From positions 11,881,001 to 11,945,000 of the forward strand of contig JAILWY010000007.1 of assembly GCA_022113835.1 (NCBI GenBank): a DNA stretch of 64,000 nucleotides. The letters are read 5' to 3'. Source of the DNA: Atopsyche davidsoni (lineage: Eukaryota; Arthropoda; Insecta; Trichoptera; Hydrobiosidae). The notes under the pieces were generated by a model. The model was not told the DNA's origin and searched no databases. It was given only the letters and a program-made list of their open reading frames with translations. The stretch's first letter is position 1; every line of letters begins with the position of its first letter. The position numbers and the translations under genes are program-made. Shown here piece by piece: positions 49,186-60,104 of this stretch.

Positions 49186-49762
49186 CAAAAGGTATAGGAA
49201 ATAACCGAATTGATAAGATAAATATGTGATCAATGAAATGGTCGCCAACCTCTTCTGAGGAGAAGAAAATCTTTGAGAAGATAAAAATTAAGACATAAGG
49301 AGGTAAAAAAAGGGCATAGGATGAAGCCGAATTAAAAAAAATAGGTATGTATTCAATGAAATGGACGTCAACCTCCTATGAGGATAAGTGAAAAATATAT
49401 AATCACGTTAGCATTATCAAACCGAGTTTATATGAAGACATAAAAAGGGGATTGGAAGGAGTGGAATTAGTAAGATAAGTACGAGTATGTGTTCAATGAA
49501 ATAGACGCCAACAAAAAACATAAAATCATTGAGAAGTAGAAAGAAATTATGACATATGAAGGTAGGCAAATGGGGTTGGAAATGAGTCGAATCAGTAAGA
49601 TAAGTATGTGTTCAATGAAATGGACGCCTACAAAAAATATAAAATCTTTGAGAAGTAGAAAAAAATTATGACATTTGAAGATACAAAAATTGGATTGGAA
49701 TGAGTCAATTGGATTTTTTAAAATTTAAAATAATTTTTTTTGAGTCGAATTAGTAAGATAAG
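49186..49762. repeat. Tandem array of LINE 3'-tail units (about 120-140 bp)
   Basis: The first unit matches the LINE end (CCGAATTGATAAGATAAATA, then CAATGAAATGGTCGCCAACC, then TTCTGAGGAGAAGAA). The word CAATGAAATGG/AGACG recurs at about 49231, 49353, 49493 and 49612 (spacing 119-139), each unit with GTAAGATAAGTA and GAAGACATAA-like segments. The last unit is partial. This is the LINE terminus turned into a short tandem array. Confidence 0.75.
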
Positions 49763-49768
49763 CGCTCT

Positions 49769-49928
49769 ACACACGTAGCAAGAAATTGCTGTCGCGTTCA
49801 ACAAATTGCACAAGGGTGTAGCCATATAACAATAGTTTTTGTGAGCTTTCGCTGATATTCACTGGTATATGACTACTACACCCTTGTGCAATTTGTTGAT
49901 CGCGACAGCAATGTGTTGCTACGTGTGG
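49769..49928. mobile_element. Foldback/MITE-like inverted repeat with 53-bp arms
   Basis: Arms 49769-49821 and 49876-49928 are complementary with about four mismatches (ACACACGTAGCAAGAAATTG at the outer left, TTGCTACGTGTGG at the outer right); the loop is 54 bases. No clear target duplication is visible. The element sits exactly between the LINE-tail array and the next satellite. Similar words (ACACGTGGCAAC) occur at about 35484 and 35613. Confidence 0.7.
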
Positions 49929-49929
49929 G

Positions 49930-51165
49930 GGGCGAAATGGTCCAACGTGAAAGGTCGGCGAAACCGGTCGCGAATACAAATCAACACGTGGAAAAATCAC
50001 TCGACAACTGGTCGTCAACCTTCTCTAAAGAGAAGGACTATTGAGAAAATAGGAATTTCTCAGTAGTCGAAAGTTAATTTTCAGCGGAGCACTGGGTGCT
50101 TCCTTCAGTCCAATGTGAAAGTTCTGCGAAACCGGATGTGGAAAAATCACTCGACAGCTAGTCGCCAATCTGCTTTGTAGAGAGCCTCAATTGAGAAAAT
50201 ATAATTTTCTCAATTGAGGGAACTAGGTGCTTCCTTCAGTCCACCGTGAAAGGTCGGCGAAACCGGCCACAAAGAATAATTAACATGTGAAGGTTCGGTG
50301 AAACCGGATGTGGAAAACTCACTCAACAGCTAGTCGCCATCCTCCTCTGAGCCACTATTGAGAAAATAGGAATTTCTCAGTAGCCGAAGGCTTATTTTTA
50401 GCTTTTATTCGTATTTGTGCTTCCTTCAGTCCAACGTCGATACCGGTAACGAATAAAAATTAACACGTGGAAAAATCAACCAGTCGCCAACCTGCTTTGT
50501 AGAGAACCATTATTGAGAAAACAGAAATTTCTTAGCAGCCGAAGGTTTATTTTCAGCGGGGCGCTGGGTGCTTCCTTCAGTCCAACTGAACATTTGAAAA
50601 AATCAATTGGCCACCAACCTGCTTTGTAGAGAGCCACTATTGAGAAAATATAAATTTCTCAGTAGCCGAAGATTTATTTTCAGCGGGGCGCTGGGTGCTT
50701 TCTTCAGTCCAACGTGAAAGTTCATCGAAACCGGATGTGAAAAAATCACTCGATAGCTAGTCGCCAATCTGCTCTGAAGAGAGCCACTATTGAGAAAATA
50801 GGAATTTATCAGTTGTCAAAGGTACATTTTAAGCGGGGCGCAGGGTGCTTCCTTCAGTCCAACGTGAAAGGTCGGCGAAACCGGTCGCGAATAAAAATTA
50901 ACACGTGGAAAAATCAACCAGTCGCCAACCTGCTTTGTAGAGAGCCATTATTGAGAAAATAGAGATTTTTCAGTATCCGAAGGTTTATTTTCAGCGGGGC
51001 GCTAGGTGCTTCTTTCAGTCCAACGTGAAAAACCGGTCACGAAGAAAAATGAACATGTGAAAGTTCGGCGAAACCGGATGTGGAAAAATCACTCGACAGC
51101 TAGTTGGAGGTTGGCTCCTCTGAAGAGAGCCACTATTGAAGGTTTATTTTCAGGCGCTAGGTGCT
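49930..51165. repeat. Satellite of 130-200-bp units derived from the LINE tail
   Basis: About eight diverged units share CTTCCTTCAGTCCAACGTGA (near 50101, 50232, 50430, 50573, 50700, 50852 and 51012), GGCGAAACCGG, ACGTGGAAAAATC and AGTCGCCAACCTGCTTTGTA. The last is close to the LINE end GGTCGCCAACCTCTTCTGAG. Each unit then has TATTGAGAAAAT followed by AATTTCTCAGTAG, an imperfect hairpin. Unit length varies by internal deletions. Confidence 0.85.
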
Positions 51166-51422
51166 TGGTGCAGGGGTGGGTACGCTTGCGCGGCGGGGCG
51201 TCTGTTGCTCGGAGCCAGTGCCCGCCGGATGCCGCCGCGGCCGCCCGCCTGCCCGGAGCCGCGAGCCACCCCCGCGCCACGCGCCGAGACGCCCGCGACC
51301 CTCGCCACATCCGCCACATCCTAAATCTCAAACACCCTCGAAGCCAGTCTCCAAAACACGCGCTGAGCGCGGATTCGCGAAGCCGACTTCCAGAAAGAAA
51401 AAAAAAAAAAAAAAAAAAAATC
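51166..51422. other. GC-rich segment ending in a long A-tract
   Basis: Immediately after the satellite comes a stretch of very high G+C (CCGCCGCGGCCGCCCGCC at 51231), then an uninterrupted A-tract of about 24 at 51397-51420. Frames are open on both strands because of composition. The abrupt borders suggest a retroposed or otherwise inserted fragment; a promoter island is the alternative. Confidence 0.35.
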
Positions 51423-53349
51423 CATCATCGCGTCAAAATACGTCAAAACCAAATTTATGGGTTGGATTAATTTCGTCAGTTTGAAAAAGTGCGGATCGTT
51501 ATTAGATCGTCACAAGAATTAAATATACTCTGTAGGCTATATCTATATTGACTAGTTTATATAAATACTCATAATAGTAAGTTTTAAATGTGAAGACATA
51601 CAACACATGAGAGCTTATTTGTTTTTAATTCGAGTAAATATTTAAAACAGTGTTTGATAAAAAATTGTGTAGTATATATATATATATAAATAAATAATTA
51701 AGCTTTGTGAATATCGTTAATAATAATAATATGTAGGTAATTCCCCTAGTTGGCCAAATTGTGGTAAGACACGTGAGTTTGAAAACAAGACAAATACCTT
51801 TGAAGTTGCCACACCTACTGATTTTAGAATAATTAACACGCGTAAGTAATAAATACCCAGACTTATCTTATGTATTCAGTAATAGTCTTAGCGATGTGAA
51901 TGTACTGAGATTGTAGATGTGTAGCGTTTCGTAAATTCTATTACCTGATACAGGTAAGTATTAAACAGTGCCTCAGTAAAAAAATACGTTAGACTTAATT
52001 ACATCTGATAGTTTTTTGATGAAATCAAAAGGTCACGCAATATACTACTAATAAAAAAAATAAACTAACCTTTTTTATAAAAAATATAATAAACATAATC
52101 ACTGATAAATATATAAATAAAGCATGAATTTTAAATAATAAATATACATAATATTAAAATTATAATCTGTGCATTGCAAACAAAAATGTCAAGTCTTCAA
52201 CACTACAATCAACGAAAGTTATGAATAGATATTAAAATGTTTTATTTTTTAATAAAAAGTATTTCAATATTTGATAGTCTGATTTATTATTGATAAAATA
52301 TGTAAATATAGTTTTAAAACACAGTAAAGTTTAAACAAACCGTTCCCAGCAGAGTTTTAAGTACAGTTATAATTTATTGAAAATTATCATATCTATACTT
52401 TATGACAGTGCATGCAATTTAATATTAAATTATAATTATTATTAAACTTGCGAACACTTTTAAGGCCGAAGCTGTAATGTAAGTTAATATTTATAGTAAA
52501 ATACTAACTTTTATATTATTTATCATAGTTTCAAATGAGACAGTCATTTAATTTAAATACGATTTTATTAAATAATCTTTTTGACATGGACTTTAAAATG
52601 AATTCAGTTAAAATTGCACTTAAATGGTAAATGAATTTAAATGTTTGTTGTTAATATCTCCCGTTTGGTCATTATTTAATTGAATTGATATTATTTGAAA
52701 AATCACTGTAATTCCTCATGCAAGAATTTAATTTTATTAAATTTAAAAAATATTTGAAAAAAAGAGTTTGTTTCAAAGATTTATGGTTATAAAAACTAAA
52801 CTATTCAAAATAATTAACAAAGTGAAAAATATAAATAAGGCAGTATGAAATTATTTTAAAAAATAACATACAAATAAATTGTCAAAATGTTTTTATTTAG
52901 AAAGTCTCTTAGGAAAGATGATTTTATTCCTTTAAAAATAAACTTTCAAATACTCAGTCATAAAATAAATTTGCGAAGTCATCACAAAACTGTAAAGTCG
53001 TTTCCACTTTTCAGCGTCGATATTTCAGGATTCAGGAATACTTTCATAATCCATTAGTGAAATTATTTCATTTTGAGGGTGTGATTGCTTGTCTTCTATT
53101 TTATTGTTTTTTTTATATTAGTATATCCATAAAAACTTTTGATATATATTCAAAGAATGACACTGGAATTTATCAATCTATAAATATAAATGTGTTAACG
53201 CTAGTGATATTTACAAAATGATAAGTTATAATTTTTTTAAAAGGCTTTTACGCTCTCTGTAAATAAGTACTCATAAGCTGAAGCTACATTTTAAGGTTAC
53301 TACATCTCTCACTGATTACTATAGTATATATAAATCTTCATATATATAT
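51423..53349. other. Very AT-rich DNA, no gene seen
   Basis: Low-complexity sequence only. Confidence 0.35.
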
Positions 53350-54660
53350 ATCTACTATAATAGTAGTGTGTGTGTGTGTATGTTTCATTTTTTAGTTCTC
53401 TATAGAATATCTTAAAAGATATAACGCTGATTTTTTACATGTAAGTTTAGTAAATTTTTCCGCAGCTATGTGCCGAATTTCAAGACGATAGGATAATATT
53501 TTTATTCATAAACTAATTTAATAAAACTATAAAATATGCTTTAGAGAGTTTCAATATGTGCGAATTATATGATTCTGTTGTTCACCGCGAAAATTTCAAA
53601 TTTAGAACTTTTATAAAAAAACAAATTTTGATGCTTCTTAGAAATTTTCAGTTTGTCAGTTTGACGCAAGTACCATCTTTATTTTTTCATCGAAATTGCA
53701 TTAGAAATTATTAATCACATCATTAATAACTCAAAATGCCTCCTAAAAAAATAACACCGTCTACGCACAGCAAACGTAATTCAAAAAGAATTGCACAATT
53801 GAACGTGATAAAGACTGCATCAAATAAAGACCGGTGCAGTAAAAGTGATGCGTTGTTTGTGACACGAAATGTGACAGATTTGTCAAGCAATGAATTGGAA
53901 GGAAAACTTGAGCAGCGTCTTCTAAAAATTCGAGTACGTGCATCGACCTCAAGACAAAACTGATGCACAGCGAACGCTGCGTTTGTCTTAAAAGCGAGTG
54001 CGTGTATCCACATCGAGACAAACAGAAACAAAAAGACAACTCACACAGGAGCGTTTGATAGCGATTACTGCACACAATTGTGAATTAATGAATATGACCT
54101 GTCGATTCTGCAATGCTTTAAATTTTCAAGCAGAAAAACCATCAGATGGAAAGTCCAACGATTGCTGTCACAAAAGTGAAGTGAAACTACCAGCAAGGCC
54201 TATTTTCCCAGTATATTTAAAGGATATTATGTCAAATCCAGAAAATATTTATAATGGAAATTTCAAAAGAAAAATTAGATCATACAATAACAGTATATCT
54301 TTTGCATCAATGGGAGCTAAATTAACAGGTCCAGTGGCTGCTTCAAAGTTCAAAGCCAAATATATCACAGAACTTCACACCTTCATCCAACTGATGGTAC
54401 AAAACGAAAGCTTACGAAACATTAATCTTATTGTCAGCCAAACATATGTTCAAACACTATTGCATCGTTCATCGAATATATATAATCATATGAAAACTTT
54501 TTCAGGACATGATGCGATTTAAACTTTATAAAATCATTTAATGATTATTTTTGTCAATATATAAGTTAAATAGGTTATATAGGCTAAATAGGTTATTCAA
54601 AAGTATTGTTGTTGGTTAAATTGGTTAAATAGGCCAAATAGGTTATTCAAAAGTATTGGC
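53350..54660 (+). mobile_element. Broken Helitron, N-terminal part of Rep/helicase protein
   Basis: Two plus-strand pieces (53736-53963 and 53998-54522) together look like the start of an animal Helitron protein. There is a basic N-terminus with repeated RVRASTSRQ/RVRVSTSRQ words, then a CxxC segment (MTCRFCNALNFQAEKPSDGK), CCHKSEVKLP, LKDIMSNPE and FKRKIRSYNNSISFASMGAK, as in the Helitron-like N-terminal domain. A stop and frame change separate the pieces. The sequence ends at a stop after GHDAI, and the Rep and helicase domains are missing. ATCTACTATAATAGTAG near 53350 could be the 5' terminus (Helitrons start with TC after A), but this is uncertain. Imperfect repeats of AAATAGGTTATTCAAAAGTATT follow at 54567-54658. 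Confidence 0.75.
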
Positions 54661-57600
54661 TTCGTGATTTTTTTACGAGTAAAAATCTGATTTTTCAGAT
54701 ATAAATTTATGCATTGAATACAATTTTATTAAAAAGAAACAAATCCGTTTTACAAAAGCGAATTGTTAAATCTTAATATGTCGTGTGTTTATATATATTT
54801 TTGGATTGTTTCAAAAATATCTAAAAGTCTAAATACTATAGTCCCATTTGTGGATGCAGTCTTTCCGTTGATTGCTTAAAAAAATCATTAAAGGTAATAA
54901 TTTAACCTGTCAATCATACGAGAAGTAAGGCGCTCATCTACTGAGATAAGACGGTTTTAGTTGACGAGGGTAGTAAAGATAGCATTATGGTTTGTTGGCA
55001 AAATCGAAAGGTCTACGTTAATAAATTATTTGCTAAAAGCTAGATTTATATATGACGCATACAATGACAAAACCTTTTGATGTTAAAACTTTGCGTTTCC
55101 GGGCTTTGATATCTTAGTATAACCTTTATACTGTAAAACAAATGGCGGATTCAAATATCCCTTTTAGATCATATAAGTATGGATTAACAAACAGCAGATT
55201 TCAATTGTAGCCTTTGATATAAAAAAAAGAAATGTTCGATTCTAATATGGTTTAGTTTCAGAAAGTTTTATGTTCAAGTTTTTTTAGTCAAGTATTCCAT
55301 CAATCGGTCGGGCTTAGCTCATAGACACAGGGAGGTCTTTATACAGTGATTGATATATTATTAAGAGCCAATTTTTTTCTAATTTTACAAGCGCGATAAG
55401 TCCAAAGTTAGATAATCGTAGTGAGGAGTCCATTAAGCACCCTGTTTCGTAAAATATAGGGGCGGCAAGGAAAAGCAAGCAAACGCAAGACTATTCCGAA
55501 TTTTAATAAAAGTAATACTGACTTATATAATTTATATTTATTCTGTATGATCGTGTACTGATTTATTTCAATAAGCATTTTTTTTTTGAATACAGTATTA
55601 CTATAAACTTTTCACTGTATCTAATATGACAGAGTAAATCTCTTAGCAACATCTGGGTATATTGTGAAATTCAGAGACTTTAAGGCAAGCTTGGGGGTTG
55701 CAACCCTTCTTTACTGCTTGTCACTCTGCTTTTACATCCCCGAAGACACTAGAGATCCATCTCCACGATGCATTTATTTCATTAAGGTTAACGAAACATG
55801 AAAAGTTTCAACACAGAAAACTACCTAGAAGCAACAAGTTTTTTGCTAGAGGATATTTTTTTATTGAAATTCTAGAAAATGTCTGATGATTTAGACTTTG
55901 TTTATTTATCAAGACAGTTCACTAATAATCGTGCCCTAAATATTGAGGTTAAATGAGAGGCTTTCTATTTTTCTGCTCGTGTTATCGTGACGGATCGGTT
56001 TCGTTGCTTGCACTGACATCAGCAGACAAGCGAAGGTTACGATGTATAAAAATAAAGTAGATTTCCTCAGGTTAGATCGGAAACTTAACAATATTATCAT
56101 GTATTTATTTCTTTTTGATTTATTACTTCTTATTAAATGTATATTAGAGGCATTTTTTTATTTGATGAAATTGCCTACATGTCGATTTCTTATATCGGAG
56201 TGTGAAATATCTCGAATAGATTTATGATTACTCAATGTTGCCTAGTTACCTTCATACAAAAAATAACATAGTTTATTGCTATACATTGAATAATATTTTA
56301 TATGTGGTGTTTCAATACATATCTTCTAATATTTAAAAGAAAAAGTATTATATTTTTTATAACTCTTCACAAAATATTTCATGTCTACACATTTTTCAAA
56401 TCTTTTTAAACTGAAAAGATTTTATGTGATAAAATATAAAAGATAAAACGAAAAGAAAGTTTCTCCGAATGTAGTTTTTATATATTTTTTATTCGTATTT
56501 TTTTTAAATTAAATAAGACATAGATATGACATCCTGTATCCCTTTTTTGGGAGATGCTATTTAGTTCAGAACTTGGATGTATTTATTTTGATTGATTTCA
56601 TGGTTCACTGGATCGAATCAAACCCAAAGAGATTATATAAGCTTGAAATAATTTCTATTAGCCGAATTCCAAACCGGTGTGATTTGATAAAAACGTGTAT
56701 TGGTGTAGAAAAAGTAGCTCACGATTGCAAATATATTGGTTATTTTTATGAAATGTATAATTTAGTTATGGTATATCGAATATGGCAAACGTACAAATTT
56801 TACGAAAAATAATTTATTATTTACCTAAACATGAAATTTCAAATAAATACAATGAAGTAATAAAAAAAAACAATAATGACTTCTAAACCCCATTACTTTT
56901 TGTATAAAAATATGATGGAAGGTACCCTTAATATTGTATAAATGTTGGAGTTTTGACCACCCCTCAGGGTGTCCTTTTGTGGGGGCGTGTTTTTATTTTA
57001 CGTGAATAAAAGCATACCAGATTCTCGACTCTAAATAAAGTAAAAATTAAGTTGACTAAGGGAGGCTTCACGAAAGAGGATCGCATTTCAGACCCTGGCC
57101 GTGATATACGAGGGAACTTCAGGAACTTTCAGTCGCTGGGAATATCTCCGTGGAGTATAAAGTGATGTAGGAAATATGCCTCAGCTCCAAGCGAGAAATT
57201 CCTACTAGTTTTTTTACTGTACACATTACCTTACTATTATAATTTTTGGAAAACTATTTTTGTAATACCAAGCGACGCAGAATTCAGGTAAATATTTGTA
57301 AAGTACACCTGGTATTGTTTGAGCAGGTGTAAAATAATACAAAACACCACGGAATCTAAGCGTACGCGGATGAAATGTTTTTTATATGAATAAATTAGAA
57401 TATTTTAAATCCGGAAAGTTTTTTGCTGTATAAATATTGCACCCGAGTTTTTTTCGTAATATCGCGACGAGAAAAAACACCCGAAAAAACCTCCCTTGTA
57501 ACAATGTCAGAAATATAGCTTTTACGGGTTATCTATTTTTTTGGTCAGACTGGGTTGTATATGTATATGTAGATGCGTTATTAATACGCGATCGATCACG

Positions 57601-59333
57601 ACGACGTCGTTGATAGAAAAGGCCCAGTTCCTATGACACGTGGGTGTTGCCAGGTGCTGCGGTAATAAATGCGGTCATAGATCACGCCCAGTGTTGCCAC
57701 ATGAAAAGATCTACGACAAATACGCATCCCTCGAGTCTCAGTACAATATACTTTGAAAATTGAAACTGTCCACAGAGAGTGGTAGTGTTTTTTTTTTTGA
57801 AAATTTATATAATGTATTATTTTAGATATAAATATGTGTCTCTTAGATTAATTATTTAGCAAATAATCTTACATTAAAAAAATAAAAAAATAAAACAGCA
57901 TAACAAAAAAGCCATGGTTTTACTAATAAAAAAATATAAATATAAGCATTTCAAATTTCCTAAAAAATAAACGGGACTTCATATTACTTGATTCTTAAAT
58001 ATAAAACAAGGGAATACAATAGAAATTAGTCTGGAAACTTTTTGTTAGTAGAATATTAATTTTCTCCTCAGTCTCAATTAATTTAATGAAATCTTTTCCG
58101 AACATCCCCATCGTCAGCTTTGTTCCGTTATCGGCTTTTTAACAAAACTTTTTATCGCAAATAACTTTTTCTTAACAATTGTACTACGCTTCCTACGCGA
58201 GAAATATTCACATTTAACTGATTTTTCTAAAATTCAAAAAACAAAAAAACTTAAAAATAATTATAAAAGCAATAAAAAAATATAGCCTGACGTAATAAAT
58301 GTAAGAAAAGTTTTTAAGGTTTAAAGGGACACTGTAAATGGATTTATTCCCTTGTGTGATAAGCCGAATTAAGTTTTTACTATTTTTAAACGTTTCGGCT
58401 CCGGTATTGGCATCCTTTTAATGGACTTGCATGCATCAGAAAAGAGCACTTCTTTATGCCTTTGAAGTTTCACTTATGAGTTCAGACTACTTATGATTTT
58501 TATATATTTAATATATCCGAACGTTTCACCCAAGCAGGTCTATTATGCATAGCGACTTTTCCAGAGGAAACGACGAGAAGAAAAGCATTTTCGCAACATA
58601 GATAGAAGCTTCGAACCACGTCTCCAAGATAATCGCTGCTTAGCTCTTTGTATAAAATCATTGCAAATTTTTCTTAATGATTTTAAAACACAGCTGACTT
58701 TTTTTTCAGTAATGGTTTTGTAAAGATACTAATGGCAATTGTGTATAATTACTTCCTTGCTTAGTCCAAAATCGATTCAGATAATTAGTTATTCATGGAA
58801 TAAACGCTCCTCTGCCCCCGGGCAGAAGGGCGCTTATGAAAATCCTAATTGCTCGTCACATAAAGCGTATGCGAAATTAATTTGCATCAAAGTAATACAG
58901 AAAAATGGCTTAATACGATAATCTTTGTTTAGAGGTTAGTTATTGTAGAATATTACACCTGAGGATAAATAATTTATAAGCTCAGATTGCAGAGCCTTCT
59001 GTATAAGTTAATGAGAGCGTCAGACATTAAATATTCAGTAATTGCAATGGTTTTGCGTTTAAAGGCACATTTATATCGCAGAGTGCCATTTGAGAAGCGC
59101 CATTTCAGGTAATGTACACTCATTATCTGTTTAAATTTAAAATTCTTAAATTACTTTAAAAAAAAGTTTTAAATATTTAATATTTTTTCAATACTTGTGA
59201 TTGTAATCAAAAATTAAATTATTATCGATATGGTTTTAACAATTTATTATTTAAAAAAATATTGAGTAGGCGATATACACACGTAAACGATGATTTGAAA
59301 TATATTTTCATAACATAGATACATGTAAATTAT
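54661..59333. other. AT-rich DNA upstream of the receptor exon, no gene seen
   Basis: Probably intron or upstream region of the dopamine receptor gene. Short open frames (55698-55886, 56573-56812, 58739-58921) match nothing known. A GC-richer patch at 57590-57720 has ACACGTGGGTGTTGCCAGG-like words related to the 35.5-35.6 kb sequence. Confidence 0.35.
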
Positions 59334-59420
59334 AGCGGCACAGTAGTTTAATTGGATTGAGCACCGCGTCGCTATAGCCGTGGGGTATAGGGTCGAATCC
59401 TATTAGTGTTGTGAAATTAA
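59334..59420 (+). repeat. tRNA-derived SINE head
   Basis: CAGTAGTTTAATTGGATTGA resembles an A box with its flanks, and GGGTCGAATCCTATT about 35 bases later is a good B box (consensus GGTTCGANTCC). A run of A/T follows. The D-arm and T-arm pairing are too imperfect for a functional tRNA. Confidence 0.5.
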
Positions 59421-59501
59421 AAAAATTAAATAAAATCAATGTACTTATCTTCATCTGACTTACTCTGGACTTCTACCGTTGACCTTTAAGAAGCCTCTAT
59501 A

Positions 59502-59677
59502 ATTACTAATATGATTAGGCACATTAGTTCATATATAGAAGATGATTTAAAGAAACTCTCAGAAAAATATCATCGTGATTTGTGTGGGATCCCACACAAA
59601 TCACGATGATATTTTTCTGAGAGTTTCTTTAAGTCATCTTCTATATATGAACTAATGTGCCTAATCATATTAGTAAT
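59502..59677. repeat. Near-perfect 176-bp palindrome, no spacer
   Basis: Arms of 88 bases meet at GGGATCCC (centre between 59589 and 59590). By eye only one base pair is mismatched (ATGATTTAAAG against ATGACTTAAAG). Twelve-base direct repeats AAGCCTCTATAA lie at 59491-59502 and 59740-59751. The lack of spacer and the high identity are unusual in a genome where other repeats are decayed. Confidence 0.9.
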
Positions 59678-59988
59678 AATATAATAAACCCGTAATGGGT
59701 AATAAATACGCATCTGATTGACCAATCCGTAATAGACATAAGCCTCTATAAAGTGAAAGAGTTCTTACTGTATCAGTTATATATTTCAGCACTCATGAGC
59801 CGTGATTTTTTTTATTTACGCTAGTAAAATAAAGACAAATACAGACCAACACAATAGGGAATTAGCTGCGGTATTTTAAAATTGACTTTCTTTTGAATAA
59901 AATCAATTTACCAGTTAATGCATTGATAAGAGTGTTGAATCGTGTTTATGAAATAATATTCAATTCTAATATAAATATTTTTTTCCAG

Positions 59989-60104
59989 GTGGTGTTCATT
60001 CTGAAAAAACTAAAACGCTCCAAAACAGCTGCGATGACAAAGTAAAATATATAAATTCAAACTTTGAAGCCTGTTGCTTCTGAATTGTAATCCACTCAGT
60101 CGCC
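59989..60104 (+). other. Dop2R: 5' UTR of the dopamine receptor exon, with a uORF
   Basis: TTTTTTTTCCAG ends at 59988, so the exon probably starts at 59989. The leader contains a short upstream ORF, ATG ACA AAG TAA, at 60034-60045. An in-frame TGA at 60081-60083 upstream of the main start supports the ATG at 60105. The upstream noncoding exon(s) are not identified. Confidence 0.6.

Noticed and set aside
49930..51165. Self-cleaving hammerhead ribozyme in the satellite (CGAAAC words)
   Set aside because: CGAAAC is present in many units, but the CTGATGA core and paired helices are not found on either strand.
59334..59420. Functional tRNA gene
   Set aside because: Only A/B boxes are preserved; acceptor and anticodon stems do not pair.
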